From: Tistrella mobilis KA081020-065 | Lineage (GTDB): Bacteria > Pseudomonadota > Alphaproteobacteria > Tistrellales > Tistrellaceae | Length of the DNA: 64,000 nt | NCBI RefSeq assembly: GCF_000264455.2 | Contig: NC_017956.1 | Coordinates: 479,501 to 543,500, forward strand | Direction of reading: 5' to 3' | Shown here: in pieces, positions 47,646 through 55,407 of the stretch | How the letters are laid out: every line of letters begins with the position of its first letter | Position numbering within the stretch: position 1 is the stretch's first letter | Notes under the pieces: generated by a model | Database searches by the model: none | Seen by the model: only the letters and a program-made list of their open reading frames with translations | What the model was told of the DNA's origin: nothing | Position numbers and translations under genes: made by a program

Positions 47646-48347
47646 TCAGCGGCAGATGCTCCAGCGGCCCATGTCCAGATGGAAATGGTCGCGATGGGCC
47701 GCGTTGTAGTCGGGGCCGAGCACGCCGCGAAAGGCCTCGCAGGCACCGTCGCGCAGCTCGCGCAGGAAGGCGCGCTTGCGGGCGTCGTCGCCCGACCAGT
47801 CCCGGGCGAGACTGATGCGCGTGCCATCGGCCAGCACCACGCCTGAGATGTCGATGGCATTGGCGGTGGCATGCTGGCTGGGGGTGCTGCCGCCACGAAC
47901 GGCGCGGCAGGCATAGGTGCCCAGATGATCGACCTGCGCAACCCGGCTCGCGAAATGCCGGCGGGCGGCGGGTTGCAGAACATGGCGATCGAAGATCGAC
48001 CAGGCGACCATCAGCGGACAGCTGGCGGTAAAGCCCGACGAGAAGCGCAGGCCCTCTGCGCCGCTGACCCGGACGGCATTCTCGAAGCCGCAGGTCGCTG
48101 CTGTCTTGCGGTCGGGAACCGTGCTGAAGCGCAGGGGCGCTGTCTCCAGCACGGCCAGACACTGGTCTGGGGCATCCTTGAGCTGCGCGATCTTCCAGCG
48201 GGTGAGCAGGTTGGGCGCATCGGCAATGACCGGCGGCGCGAAGGGGTTCCAGCGATCCGGAATCCGGATCAGCCCGCCGGCGAGAGCAAGGCCGCCGCCG
48301 ACGAGGCCGAGGATCAGGGCAAGCAGGGTCAGGCGTGCAGGTCGCAT
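47646..48347 (-). CDS. Extensin-like C-terminal domain protein
   Basis: 233 residues with an N-terminal membrane anchor or signal (LTLLALILGLVGGGLALAGG). The C-terminal 180 residues match the bacterial extensin family, with GSTPSQHATANAIDISG, ISLARDW, GACEAFRGVLGPDYN and HRDHFHLD; the His/Asp pattern resembles zinc D-Ala-D-Ala peptidases such as MepA/VanX, so peptidoglycan hydrolysis is plausible. Single gene, convergent with marR. Confidence 0.88.
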   Translation of the reverse strand: MRPARLTLLALILGLVGGGLALAGGLIRIPDRWNPFAPPVIADAPNLLTRWKIAQLKDAPDQCLAVLETAPLRFSTVPDRKTAATCGFENAVRVSGAEGLRFSSGFTASCPLMVAWSIFDRHVLQPAARRHFASRVAQVDHLGTYACRAVRGGSTPSQHATANAIDISGVVLADGTRISLARDWSGDDARKRAFLRELRDGACEAFRGVLGPDYNAAHRDHFHLDMGRWSICR

Positions 48348-48399
48348 GACCTGTCAGATAGGACGCTGGTCTCCGCGACCAAGCCGGGTCACGGATCGG

Positions 48400-49317
48400 T
48401 CACGCAGCGGCTGTGGCCACGACCGGAATGTTGTCGATCAGGCGGGTGCTGCCCAGGCGGGCGGCGACCAGCAGCCGTGCCGGACGGCCCGATACCGGTG
48501 CCCGGTCGAGTGGCGCCAGGGTCTCGGCATCCACCAGCGCCAGATACTCGATCCTGCCATAGCCGAGATCCGCCAGCCGCGCACGCCCCCGGGCGAGGGC
48601 GTTGCCGATGGGATCGTCGTCATCCGGATCGGCACCCAGAATGGCGGCGGCCGTGTCGTGCAGCACGCAGTTCAGCGCCTCGGCTGCCGGGCGCTCACGG
48701 GCGTCGAGATAGACATTGCGCGACGACCGGGCGAGACCCGATGGCTCGCGGCTGGTGGGGGCGCCCACGATCTCCACCGGGATGTCGAGATCCGTCACCA
48801 TCTGCCGGATCACCTGCAATTGCTGCCAGTCCTTCTCGCCGAACACGGCCACGTCCGGCCCGCAGCCGATCAGCAGCTTTGCGACCACTGTCGCCATGCC
48901 GTCGAAATGGCCGGGGCGCCAGGGACCGCACAGCCCCTCGGTCAACCGGTCGACATGCACGGTGGTGGCGGCGTCGGGGCGGTACATGTCACCGACCGCC
49001 GGCATCCAGGCAAGATCGACGCCCCGCGCCGCCAGCCGGGCCAGATCGCCGGCTTCGTCGCGCGGGTAGCGGTCGAAATCCTCTCCGGGGGCAAACTGCG
49101 TGGGGTTGACGAAGATGCTGACCACCACCCGGTCGGCCCGGGCGCGGGCGATGTCGATCAGGCTCAGATGGCCGTCATGCAGGGCACCCATCGTCGGCAC
49201 CAGGGCGATGCGTGCACCCTGGGCGCGCCAGCGCAGCACCCGGCCGCGCAGATCGGCGCGATCGCGAACGACATCGATGGCGGAGGGCGATGCAGCAGCG
49301 AGGGAGGGCGAGGACAT
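48400..49317 (-). CDS. panC: Pantoate-beta-alanine ligase
   Basis: 305 residues. Joins pantoate and beta-alanine with ATP in coenzyme A synthesis. Motifs: PTMGALHDGHLSLI with the HxGH of cytidylyltransferase-like ATP sites, VSIFVNPTQF, FGEKDWQQL and SSRNVYL. Cytoplasmic. panB is not in this window. It is divergent from an MFS gene. Confidence 0.95.
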   Translation of the reverse strand: MSSPSLAAASPSAIDVVRDRADLRGRVLRWRAQGARIALVPTMGALHDGHLSLIDIARARADRVVVSIFVNPTQFAPGEDFDRYPRDEAGDLARLAARGVDLAWMPAVGDMYRPDAATTVHVDRLTEGLCGPWRPGHFDGMATVVAKLLIGCGPDVAVFGEKDWQQLQVIRQMVTDLDIPVEIVGAPTSREPSGLARSSRNVYLDARERPAAEALNCVLHDTAAAILGADPDDDDPIGNALARGRARLADLGYGRIEYLALVDAETLAPLDRAPVSGRPARLLVAARLGSTRLIDNIPVVATAAA

Positions 49318-49504
49318 GGCGGCGGCGGTCTCCTCTGGCGATCATGGCGGCGCCTCTATTCGGGAAGGGGGGGCGCGTGACCGGCAAGCTAACCTGTTGC
49401 GGTGCAGCACGCCAGTTGTTTTCCAGGATCGGATACTTCCATCCATCAACAGGGAACATGCTCTGCCCGTGAGAGGCATTGCGCAGCAGGCGCAAAGCGT
49501 TCAG

Positions 49505-49529
49505 CATTCAATTTATCATGGGTTGAATG
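49505..49529. promoter_or_regulatory. Candidate operator between panC and the MFS gene
   Basis: CATTCAA (49505-49511) and TTGAATG (49523-49529) form an inverted repeat with an 11-base spacer, just upstream of the MFS start. The binding protein is unknown. Confidence 0.4.
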
Positions 49530-49542
49530 TCATCCCCAGGTC

Positions 49543-50808
49543 ATGAAGGTCTCGTCCATGCCGGGGTCGTCTTCCGCCGGTTCCACGCCTGCTGTCGCTG
49601 CACCGCCCGCGGGTGCCGTTCCACGCCATGCCCTGCGGCTGCTGGGGGCGGCTGTGGCGGTGATCGGGGCAGGCCAGGCCATCCAGGTCGCCATCGTGCC
49701 CGGGCTGATCGCCGCCACCGGCATCGATGCGGCCACGCTCGGCCTGCTGGTGGCCCTGGGCGTACTGCCCTTCATGGTCGGCGCACCGCTCTGGGGGCGG
49801 CTGAGCGACCGGTTCGGCCGCAGACCCGTGCTGCTGGCGGGGCTGGTCGGGGCCGCCCTGGCCCATGCCCTGTTCGCGGGCGCCGCCGATCTTCTGGCCG
49901 CAGGGCGCATCAGCCACGGGACCGGCCTTGGGGTGATGATCGTCTCGCGGCTGATCTTCGGCGTGGCGGGCTCGGCCATCTACCCGGTCGGTCAGGCCTG
50001 GGCGGTGGATCTGGCAGGGCCCGAGCGGCGCCTGGCGGCAGCCGGCGCGCTGGCCGCGGGCTTGAGCGTCGGCCGCCTGGCCGGGCCGGCGGTGGCGCTG
50101 GCCCTGCTGATGGTCGGGCCGGTGGCGCCGCTCTGGGGGCTGTCGGCGATCGGTGCCGGCTCGGCCGTGCTGGTCGTGGTCGGGCTGGGCGGCGCCGCCG
50201 CTGCGGCCGGACGCTGCGGTGCGGCCGTCGCAGCCGGGCGCCCGCCCCGGGCGGCCGAGGGCATGATGCGGCCTTTTCTGGTGGTCGGCATCGGCACCTT
50301 CGCCATGGGCATGATGCAGTTCGTGTTCGGCCTGCATGCCATGGCCCGGCTCGACATGGCGGCGCCCGCGGCCTCGCAGCTGGTGGCGATCGTCATGGCG
50401 GTGGCGGCTGTGGTGATGCTGGGGGTCCAGACCCTCGTCCTGCCGCGGCTTGGGTCCCGTCCGGCACTGGCGGCGCGCGCCTGGGCGGCTGGCCTGGCGC
50501 TGCTGCCGGTGTCGATCGCGCTCGGCTGGTGGGGCGGTGCATGGTGGGCCTTTGTGGCCTCGGCGATGCTGACCGGCGCCGGGATGGCGGTGGTGGTGGC
50601 GATGCTCTTCGCCCGCGTCACCGCCGATCCCCGCCTGCGTGGTACCCGCGCCGGCCTGCTGAATTCAGCCCAGACCGCAGGCTATGCCGCGGGATCGGCC
50701 GTGGGCGGGCTTTATGCCGCAGGGGCGGCGCTGCCCTTCGGGCTTGCGCTTGGGGCCCTGCTGGTGGCGGTGATGGCCGGCTGGCGTCTGCCGGCCCGCC
50801 CGATCTGA
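49543..50808 (+). CDS. Major facilitator superfamily transporter
   Basis: 421 residues with about twelve hydrophobic helices. The loop motif GRLSDRFGRRPVLLAG between helices 2 and 3 is the MFS motif A, and the overall look is that of drug-efflux (TetA/EmrD-like) members. The start could be ATG 49543 or 49558, the latter having AAGG upstream. Substrate unknown. It overlaps an inverted repeat upstream that may bind a regulator. Confidence 0.88.
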   Translation: MKVSSMPGSSSAGSTPAVAAPPAGAVPRHALRLLGAAVAVIGAGQAIQVAIVPGLIAATGIDAATLGLLVALGVLPFMVGAPLWGRLSDRFGRRPVLLAGLVGAALAHALFAGAADLLAAGRISHGTGLGVMIVSRLIFGVAGSAIYPVGQAWAVDLAGPERRLAAAGALAAGLSVGRLAGPAVALALLMVGPVAPLWGLSAIGAGSAVLVVVGLGGAAAAAGRCGAAVAAGRPPRAAEGMMRPFLVVGIGTFAMGMMQFVFGLHAMARLDMAAPAASQLVAIVMAVAAVVMLGVQTLVLPRLGSRPALAARAWAAGLALLPVSIALGWWGGAWWAFVASAMLTGAGMAVVVAMLFARVTADPRLRGTRAGLLNSAQTAGYAAGSAVGGLYAAGAALPFGLALGALLVAVMAGWRLPARPI

Positions 50809-50811
50809 TCC

Positions 50812-51216
50812 TTATTCACCGACGAAGCGGCAGACGAAGCCCGGCACTTCGGGGGTGAAGGCGATGGTCGCGTCGATGTCGCAGGCTGCAGCCGCGATAT
50901 TGCCCGCCGCCGTCCAGTCGGGATAAGCGGCGTAGGTCCGGTCGGCCTTGGCGGCCCCGGCCGGGGCATTGGCGGCATAGGGGACGTAGCCGCGCAGGGG
51001 ATTGCCGGCCTTGCAGGTCCGCGCCAGAAGCTTGCGGACCGCCGCGGCGAAATCGCCATCCTGCGCGGCGCCGCGTGTGGCGAGCGCGTTGGTGCGGTCC
51101 ACATCCACCCAGCAGACCGGATCGGCGGCCTGGCCTTCGGCCGTCAGGGCGAAGAGGCTGGTGGCGACACCTGCGGCCAGCACGATCTGGCGCAGGAGGT
51201 GTGGCATGGGGCGCAT
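50812..51216 (-). CDS. Small periplasmic protein of unknown function
   Basis: 134 residues with a Sec signal (cleavage near GQAADP). The mature part has four Cys (PVCWVDVD, ARTCKAG, AAACDID, FVCRFVG), which could form two disulfides. Not recognised. It is convergent with the MFS gene and follows ribH by 56 bases on the same strand. Confidence 0.7.
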   Translation of the reverse strand: MRPMPHLLRQIVLAAGVATSLFALTAEGQAADPVCWVDVDRTNALATRGAAQDGDFAAAVRKLLARTCKAGNPLRGYVPYAANAPAGAAKADRTYAAYPDWTAAGNIAAAACDIDATIAFTPEVPGFVCRFVGE

Positions 51217-51272
51217 GGGATCTCCGCAATGGCTCGATAGGGCCCGCCCCGTCTCCGGGGCGGGCGGGCAGG

Positions 51273-51791
51273 TCAGGCGGCGTCGGCCCTGGCAGTGATG
51301 CCCAGCCGGTCGCGCACGGCCGGGGTGGCAAGGCAGGCCTCGGCGGCCTCGTACCCCTTGGTGGTCATATGGCCGGTGAAGAAGGCCTGATGGACATCAT
51401 GCTCGTGGAAGTGGTGCGGTGTCAGCACCACCGAAAACACCGGCATGCCGGTGTCGAGCTGAACGCGCATCAGCCCCTCGATCACCGCGCGGGCGACGAA
51501 GTCGTGGCGGTAGATGCCGCCATCGACCACGAAGCCCACCGCGATGACGGCCACATGCCGGCCGGCTTCCGCGATGCGCTTGGCCTCCAGCGGGATTTCG
51601 AAGGCGCCGGGCAGGTCGATTACGTCGATGGCGTCGGCGGGGATGCCGCGTTCGGCCATGCGGGCTACAAAGCCGTCGACGGCGCGGTCGACCAGTTCGG
51701 CATGCCAGCGCGCCCGCAACACGGCGAAACGCGGCGCGACCTTGCCGTCCTGGCGGATGGTGGTGGGGGTCGTCTGACTGATCTGATTCAT
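51273..51791 (-). CDS. ribH: 6,7-dimethyl-8-ribityllumazine synthase (RibH2 type)
   Basis: 172 residues. Makes the riboflavin precursor lumazine from the aminouracil and dihydroxybutanone phosphate. LPGAFEIPLEAKRIA and VVDGGIYRHDFVARAVIEGLM mark the fold; the latter differs from the usual GxTxHxxxV of RibH1 and matches the second (RibH2) class found in alphaproteobacteria. GAGG precedes ATG 51791. An FMN riboswitch lies upstream, so it should be shut down when FMN is plentiful. Confidence 0.93.
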   Translation of the reverse strand: MNQISQTTPTTIRQDGKVAPRFAVLRARWHAELVDRAVDGFVARMAERGIPADAIDVIDLPGAFEIPLEAKRIAEAGRHVAVIAVGFVVDGGIYRHDFVARAVIEGLMRVQLDTGMPVFSVVLTPHHFHEHDVHQAFFTGHMTTKGYEAAEACLATPAVRDRLGITARADAA

Positions 51792-51857
51792 GGCGGTCCT
51801 CATCGGGATACCGGTTTGCCAGAATCAGGGCGCACGGGGAAACGCCCCCTTGGCCGT

Positions 51858-51894
51858 ACGGGCGGTCGGGGCACACAGGTGCAACGCCGCCCGT
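51858..51894 (-). promoter_or_regulatory. Expression-platform hairpin of the FMN riboswitch
   Basis: ACGGGCGG (51858-51865) pairs perfectly with CCGCCCGT (51887-51894) between the aptamer and ribH. No T-tract follows on the minus strand, so the switch may act on translation or through rho rather than by intrinsic termination. Confidence 0.5.
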
Positions 51895-51915
51895 CCCACC
51901 GGGGACGCGCCTCTC

Positions 51916-52092
51916 CGTTCTCTTCCATCCGGACTGTAACCGTCGGCTCCGGCATCGCACCGGATCTGCTGACCCCGCCATCGGTTCCGGCCGACCGGCC
52001 TTGAACCTCTGGCGGGCGCTCGCGGGCTCGCAACCGGGCCTGGGCCCGCTTGCATACCGCCGGTGGGGACTTCCACCCCGCCCCGAGAACGT
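51916..52092 (-). promoter_or_regulatory. FMN riboswitch (RFN element)
   Basis: Read on the minus strand, conserved blocks occur in order: GTTCTCGGGGCGGGGTG at the 5' end, CCCCACCGGCGGT, AGCCCGCGAGC, GATCCGGTG...CCGGAGCCGACGGTTA and CAGTCCGGATGGAAGAGAA at the 3' end. These match the RFN aptamer that binds FMN. It lies about 125 bases before the ribH start. Confidence 0.93.
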
Positions 52093-52197
52093 ATCGCCCG
52101 CAACCCGCCTTGCGGAAGGACGCGGACCGCCTCACCATACGCGCGCCCTGCCGTTTGCGGCAACAGCTTCCGATCACGCCGCCGGAGACGCCTTCAG

Positions 52198-52749
52198 ATG
52201 CCGGAAACCCAGCCCCGCCGCTATGCCCTGCTCGATCGCGACGGCACCATCAATCTCGACACCGGCTATCTGGCCGATCCGGCCGGGTTCGAGCTGCTGC
52301 CCGGGGCGCTGGCGGGCCTGAAGCGGCTTGTCGCCGCCGGTTTCGGCCTGGTGGTGGTGACCAACCAGTCGGGCATCGCCCGCGGCCTGATCAGGCCCGA
52401 GGCGCTGGAGGCGATCCACGAGCGGATGTGCCAGCTTCTGGCACCGCACGGCATCCGCTTCGATGCGATCGAGATCTGCCCCCACGGGCCCGAGGAGGGC
52501 TGCGACTGCCGCAAGCCGTCGCCCGGCATGGTGCGGCGTGCGGCGGCACGGCTGGGTTTCGATCCGACCCGGGCGGTGGTCTTCGGCGACAAGCCGTCGG
52601 ATATGGGCCTCGCCCGGGCGGTGGGGGCCATGGCCGTGCTGATCGGGGACGAGGCGGCGGCAGGGGCGTCCGAGCCGGCACCCGATCTCTGGGCGCCGGA
52701 TCTGGATGCGGCGGCGCGTCTGGTGATCGACGGCACGCCCCCGGCCTGA
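52198..52749 (+). CDS. gmhB: D-glycero-D-manno-heptose 1,7-bisphosphate 7-phosphatase
   Basis: 183 residues, HAD superfamily without a cap. DRDGT holds the nucleophile and acid, TNQSG is motif II, and FGDKPSDM motif III/IV. CPHGPEEGCDC is the zinc loop characteristic of GmhB, supporting a role in making ADP-heptose for lipopolysaccharide. ATG 52198 has GGAG 11 bases upstream. It is divergent from ribH; other heptose genes are not in the window. Confidence 0.9.
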   Translation: MPETQPRRYALLDRDGTINLDTGYLADPAGFELLPGALAGLKRLVAAGFGLVVVTNQSGIARGLIRPEALEAIHERMCQLLAPHGIRFDAIEICPHGPEEGCDCRKPSPGMVRRAAARLGFDPTRAVVFGDKPSDMGLARAVGAMAVLIGDEAAAGASEPAPDLWAPDLDAAARLVIDGTPPA

Positions 52750-52751
52750 CC

Positions 52752-53546
52752 TCAGCGGCCGATGAACCGGGGCGCGCGCTTCTCGACGAAGGCCTGCGCC
52801 GCCTCGCGGTGGTCGGCGCTTTCCGAACAGCGGGTGTGCTGGATCGCTTCCAGATCCATCACCTCCGACAGCGTGCCGGTCTGTGCCAGGTTCATATTGC
52901 GCTTGATGGCGGCATAGGTCAGCGCCGGCCCACGGGCAAGCGTCTCGGCCGTCATGCGAGTCTGGGCCTCCAGGGCCTCGGCGTCGACCACCCGGTTGAC
53001 CAGGCCCAGCTTCTCGGCCGCGGCCATGTCGAGCAGTTCGGCGGTCAGGTAAAGCTCCCGCGCCTTGGCCGGGCCGACGAGTTGGGTCAGGAACCAACTG
53101 CCGCCGAAATCGCCCGACAGCGCCACCTTGGCGAAAGCGGTGGTCATCACGGCGGTGCGGGCGGCGATGCGCATGTCGCAGGCCAGTGCCAGCGACAGGC
53201 CGGCACCAGCTGCGGGGCCGGGCAGGGCCGCGATGGTCGGCTTGCCCATCTCGTGCAGCCAGCGCGACGCTTCCATGACCTGGCGCAGTTCCGTGGCCCG
53301 GCGCTCGCTCGACTTCGCGGCTTCGGCCTCGGCGGTTTCCGCCATGCGCTTGACGTCGCCCCCGGCGCAGAAGGCGCCGCCGGCACCGGTCAGCACCACC
53401 ACACGAACCTCATCGTCGGCGGCGAGCCGGGTGAGGGCCGAGACCAGTGCGGCCAGCATGGGCCGCGACATGGCATTGCGCCGTTCCGGCCGGTTGAGCG
53501 TCAGCCAGGCGACGCCGTTTTCGATGCGTTCGAGCAGTTCCGACAT
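52752..53546 (-). CDS. Enoyl-CoA hydratase/isomerase family protein
   Basis: 264 residues, crotonase fold. GAGGAFCAGGDVKRM and AALPGPAAGAGLSLALACD form the oxyanion hole. The usual second catalytic Glu of hydratases is replaced by a region reading ALSGDFGGSWFLTQLVG; an Asp there is typical of isomerases such as PaaG. Isomerisation of an enoyl-CoA is thus as likely as hydration. It stands alone and converges on gmhB two bases away. Confidence 0.85.
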   Translation of the reverse strand: MSELLERIENGVAWLTLNRPERRNAMSRPMLAALVSALTRLAADDEVRVVVLTGAGGAFCAGGDVKRMAETAEAEAAKSSERRATELRQVMEASRWLHEMGKPTIAALPGPAAGAGLSLALACDMRIAARTAVMTTAFAKVALSGDFGGSWFLTQLVGPAKARELYLTAELLDMAAAEKLGLVNRVVDAEALEAQTRMTAETLARGPALTYAAIKRNMNLAQTGTLSEVMDLEAIQHTRCSESADHREAAQAFVEKRAPRFIGR

Positions 53547-53943
53547 GGGGTTCCTCCACCAGCCGTGCCGGCGCAGCTGGCCGGCTGGTCATGATGATTT
53601 TGAGCGATGCGCCGGTCCAAGCTTAGCCCGGCACCGCGGGGCGGGACATGCTGCGGCAATGCGGGTCCGCCATGCGAAGTATGACTGCATACACTGAGAT
53701 GACATAACGCCGTTACTAAACCGTTCCGCGATTATTATAGAATCATGATGCGTTGTAGTGGTCGTTCGACTATCGTAGATAGATAAGAAGTGCTGCAGAA
53801 CGAGACGGATGGTAGCGAGGTGCCAGCTTCCAGCAGCCCCGTGAGGAAGCTGGACGTATCCCCCCGAACCGTGCTCTGACGCATGAGGCGCCCGAGATGG
53901 TTCGACCGGCCCCCGCCCGGAGATCCGCCAGGGAGGATGTTCC
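53547..53943. other. AT-rich gene-free control region before the polyketide cluster
   Basis: About 400 bases without a gene. A stretch at about 53690-53790 is far richer in A and T than its surroundings. It contains the palindrome CTATC-GTA-GATAG at 53770-53782 and TATAGAAT-like sequence near 53737. It likely holds the promoter(s) of the cluster and of the divergent hydratase. No terminator or RNA gene was recognised. Confidence 0.5.
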
Positions 53944-55293
53944 ATGAAACGGGTACTTCTCACCACGGCGCCCAAGGAGGCGCTGGTGGAGATGAACGGT
54001 ATCGGCGGCAACTGGTACGATCGCACCGATACTTACATGGCCTGGACCTGCGCCAACGACCTCGCCGACCGCCTGTCGGTGACCTGCCCCCCCACCGGTC
54101 TGAACTTCCTGAAGGCCAATGTGCCGGATGTCGAGGTTCTGGAATATCCCACCTGGGCCGAATACGAAAAGGCGCTCGGCTCCGAGCAGTGGGACATGGT
54201 GGGCATCAGCTTCTACACCTGGTCTGTGCCGGTCGCGATCCAGATGGCGAAACTCGCCCGAGACTACGGGGTGAAAGAAGTCTGGGGCGGCAATTACGGC
54301 GCGATCACGCCCGGAATCCAGCCGCATTTCGACCGGCTGATCAAGGGGCCGGGCGAATACGTGCTGCATCAATACGTCTACGGGCGGCCGCTGGAGCACG
54401 TCACCCATCCGCCGATGATGGGCGAGTCGAGCTTCCGCGGCGTGAGTTCGAAGGTCGGCTATCTCTACAGCAAGCGCGGCTGCAACATCGGCTGCACCTT
54501 CTGCTCGACGCCGGTGTTCAATCCGAAGGAAGACGCGATCTTCATGGAGGACATGGAGTACGCGCTCGACACCTATAAGGAGAACAGCGTCGCCCATGTC
54601 ATCATCTACGACGAGTCGTTCTTCCTGAAGAACGACATCGCCGAGCGGGTGGTCGACGGGCTGGCCAAGCGCGGCCTCGGCTGGATCTGCCTGACGCGTG
54701 CCGATCTGCTGCGCGGCCGGATTTCGGAACTCACCGATCGCTGCATGGATGGCGCGATCATCGGCATCGAAAGCTATCGCGACAAGAACATCGCCGACGT
54801 GCAGAAGCGCGACGACGTCTACAACGTCCGCGCCACCGTCCGCGAGCTGATCAAGAACGGCCGCCGTGCCCTCGGCACCTTCATGGTCGGCTTCCAGGAC
54901 GACAGCATCGAAGACATGGAATACGACATCACCCAGCTGGCCGACGAGGGGCTGTTCGCCTGCCAGCTGACCCTGCTCACGCCCTTCCACGGCACCAAGC
55001 TGTGGAAGCAGATGGAGCATCTGGTGAACGAGCCGGACCTGTCGAAATTCGACCTCTACAACCTGGTCTGGAAGCACCCCAAGATGTCGCCGTCAGAGGC
55101 CCGCGACCTGATGGCCTGGGCCCAGCGCAAGGTGAACGACCCCGGCGTCGTGGCGCAGAAGATCAAGCAGGACATGAAGGAAAAGCTGCGCCGCGAAATG
55201 GCGGCCAAGCGCGGACAGCTGCCGATCGGCAGCCGGCCGTCGCGGCTGGGCGGTGGCATGGCCGCCGGCGCCTTCGCGGCCCCCGAGCGCTGA
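53944..55293 (+). CDS. Radical SAM protein with divergent B12-binding-like domain
   Basis: 449 residues. The 4Fe-4S site is C180-x3-C184-x2-C187 in RGCNIGCTFCSTP. The N-terminal 150 residues have the order of a cobalamin-binding fold, but key places differ from relatives: GGNYGA replaces GGPHA, KGPGE replaces RGEGE, and no DxHxxG motif is seen. B12 binding is therefore uncertain. The radical core continues through IIGIESYRDKNI and MVGFQDD, and the tail (about 400-449) is charged and Ala-rich. First gene of the cluster. It could methylate, cyclise or rearrange an acyl or polyketide substrate. Confidence 0.85.
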   Translation: MKRVLLTTAPKEALVEMNGIGGNWYDRTDTYMAWTCANDLADRLSVTCPPTGLNFLKANVPDVEVLEYPTWAEYEKALGSEQWDMVGISFYTWSVPVAIQMAKLARDYGVKEVWGGNYGAITPGIQPHFDRLIKGPGEYVLHQYVYGRPLEHVTHPPMMGESSFRGVSSKVGYLYSKRGCNIGCTFCSTPVFNPKEDAIFMEDMEYALDTYKENSVAHVIIYDESFFLKNDIAERVVDGLAKRGLGWICLTRADLLRGRISELTDRCMDGAIIGIESYRDKNIADVQKRDDVYNVRATVRELIKNGRRALGTFMVGFQDDSIEDMEYDITQLADEGLFACQLTLLTPFHGTKLWKQMEHLVNEPDLSKFDLYNLVWKHPKMSPSEARDLMAWAQRKVNDPGVVAQKIKQDMKEKLRREMAAKRGQLPIGSRPSRLGGGMAAGAFAAPER

Positions 55294-55407
55294 CCGGCGC
55301 CCGGACCACCTGTTCCGTCTGCTGCCGAAACGCCCGGTACCATCCGTCTGCCGCCCGCCCACCGCAAGGGCGGGCGGCGACGGGGGACCTGTCCAAGGGA
55401 CCGTCCG

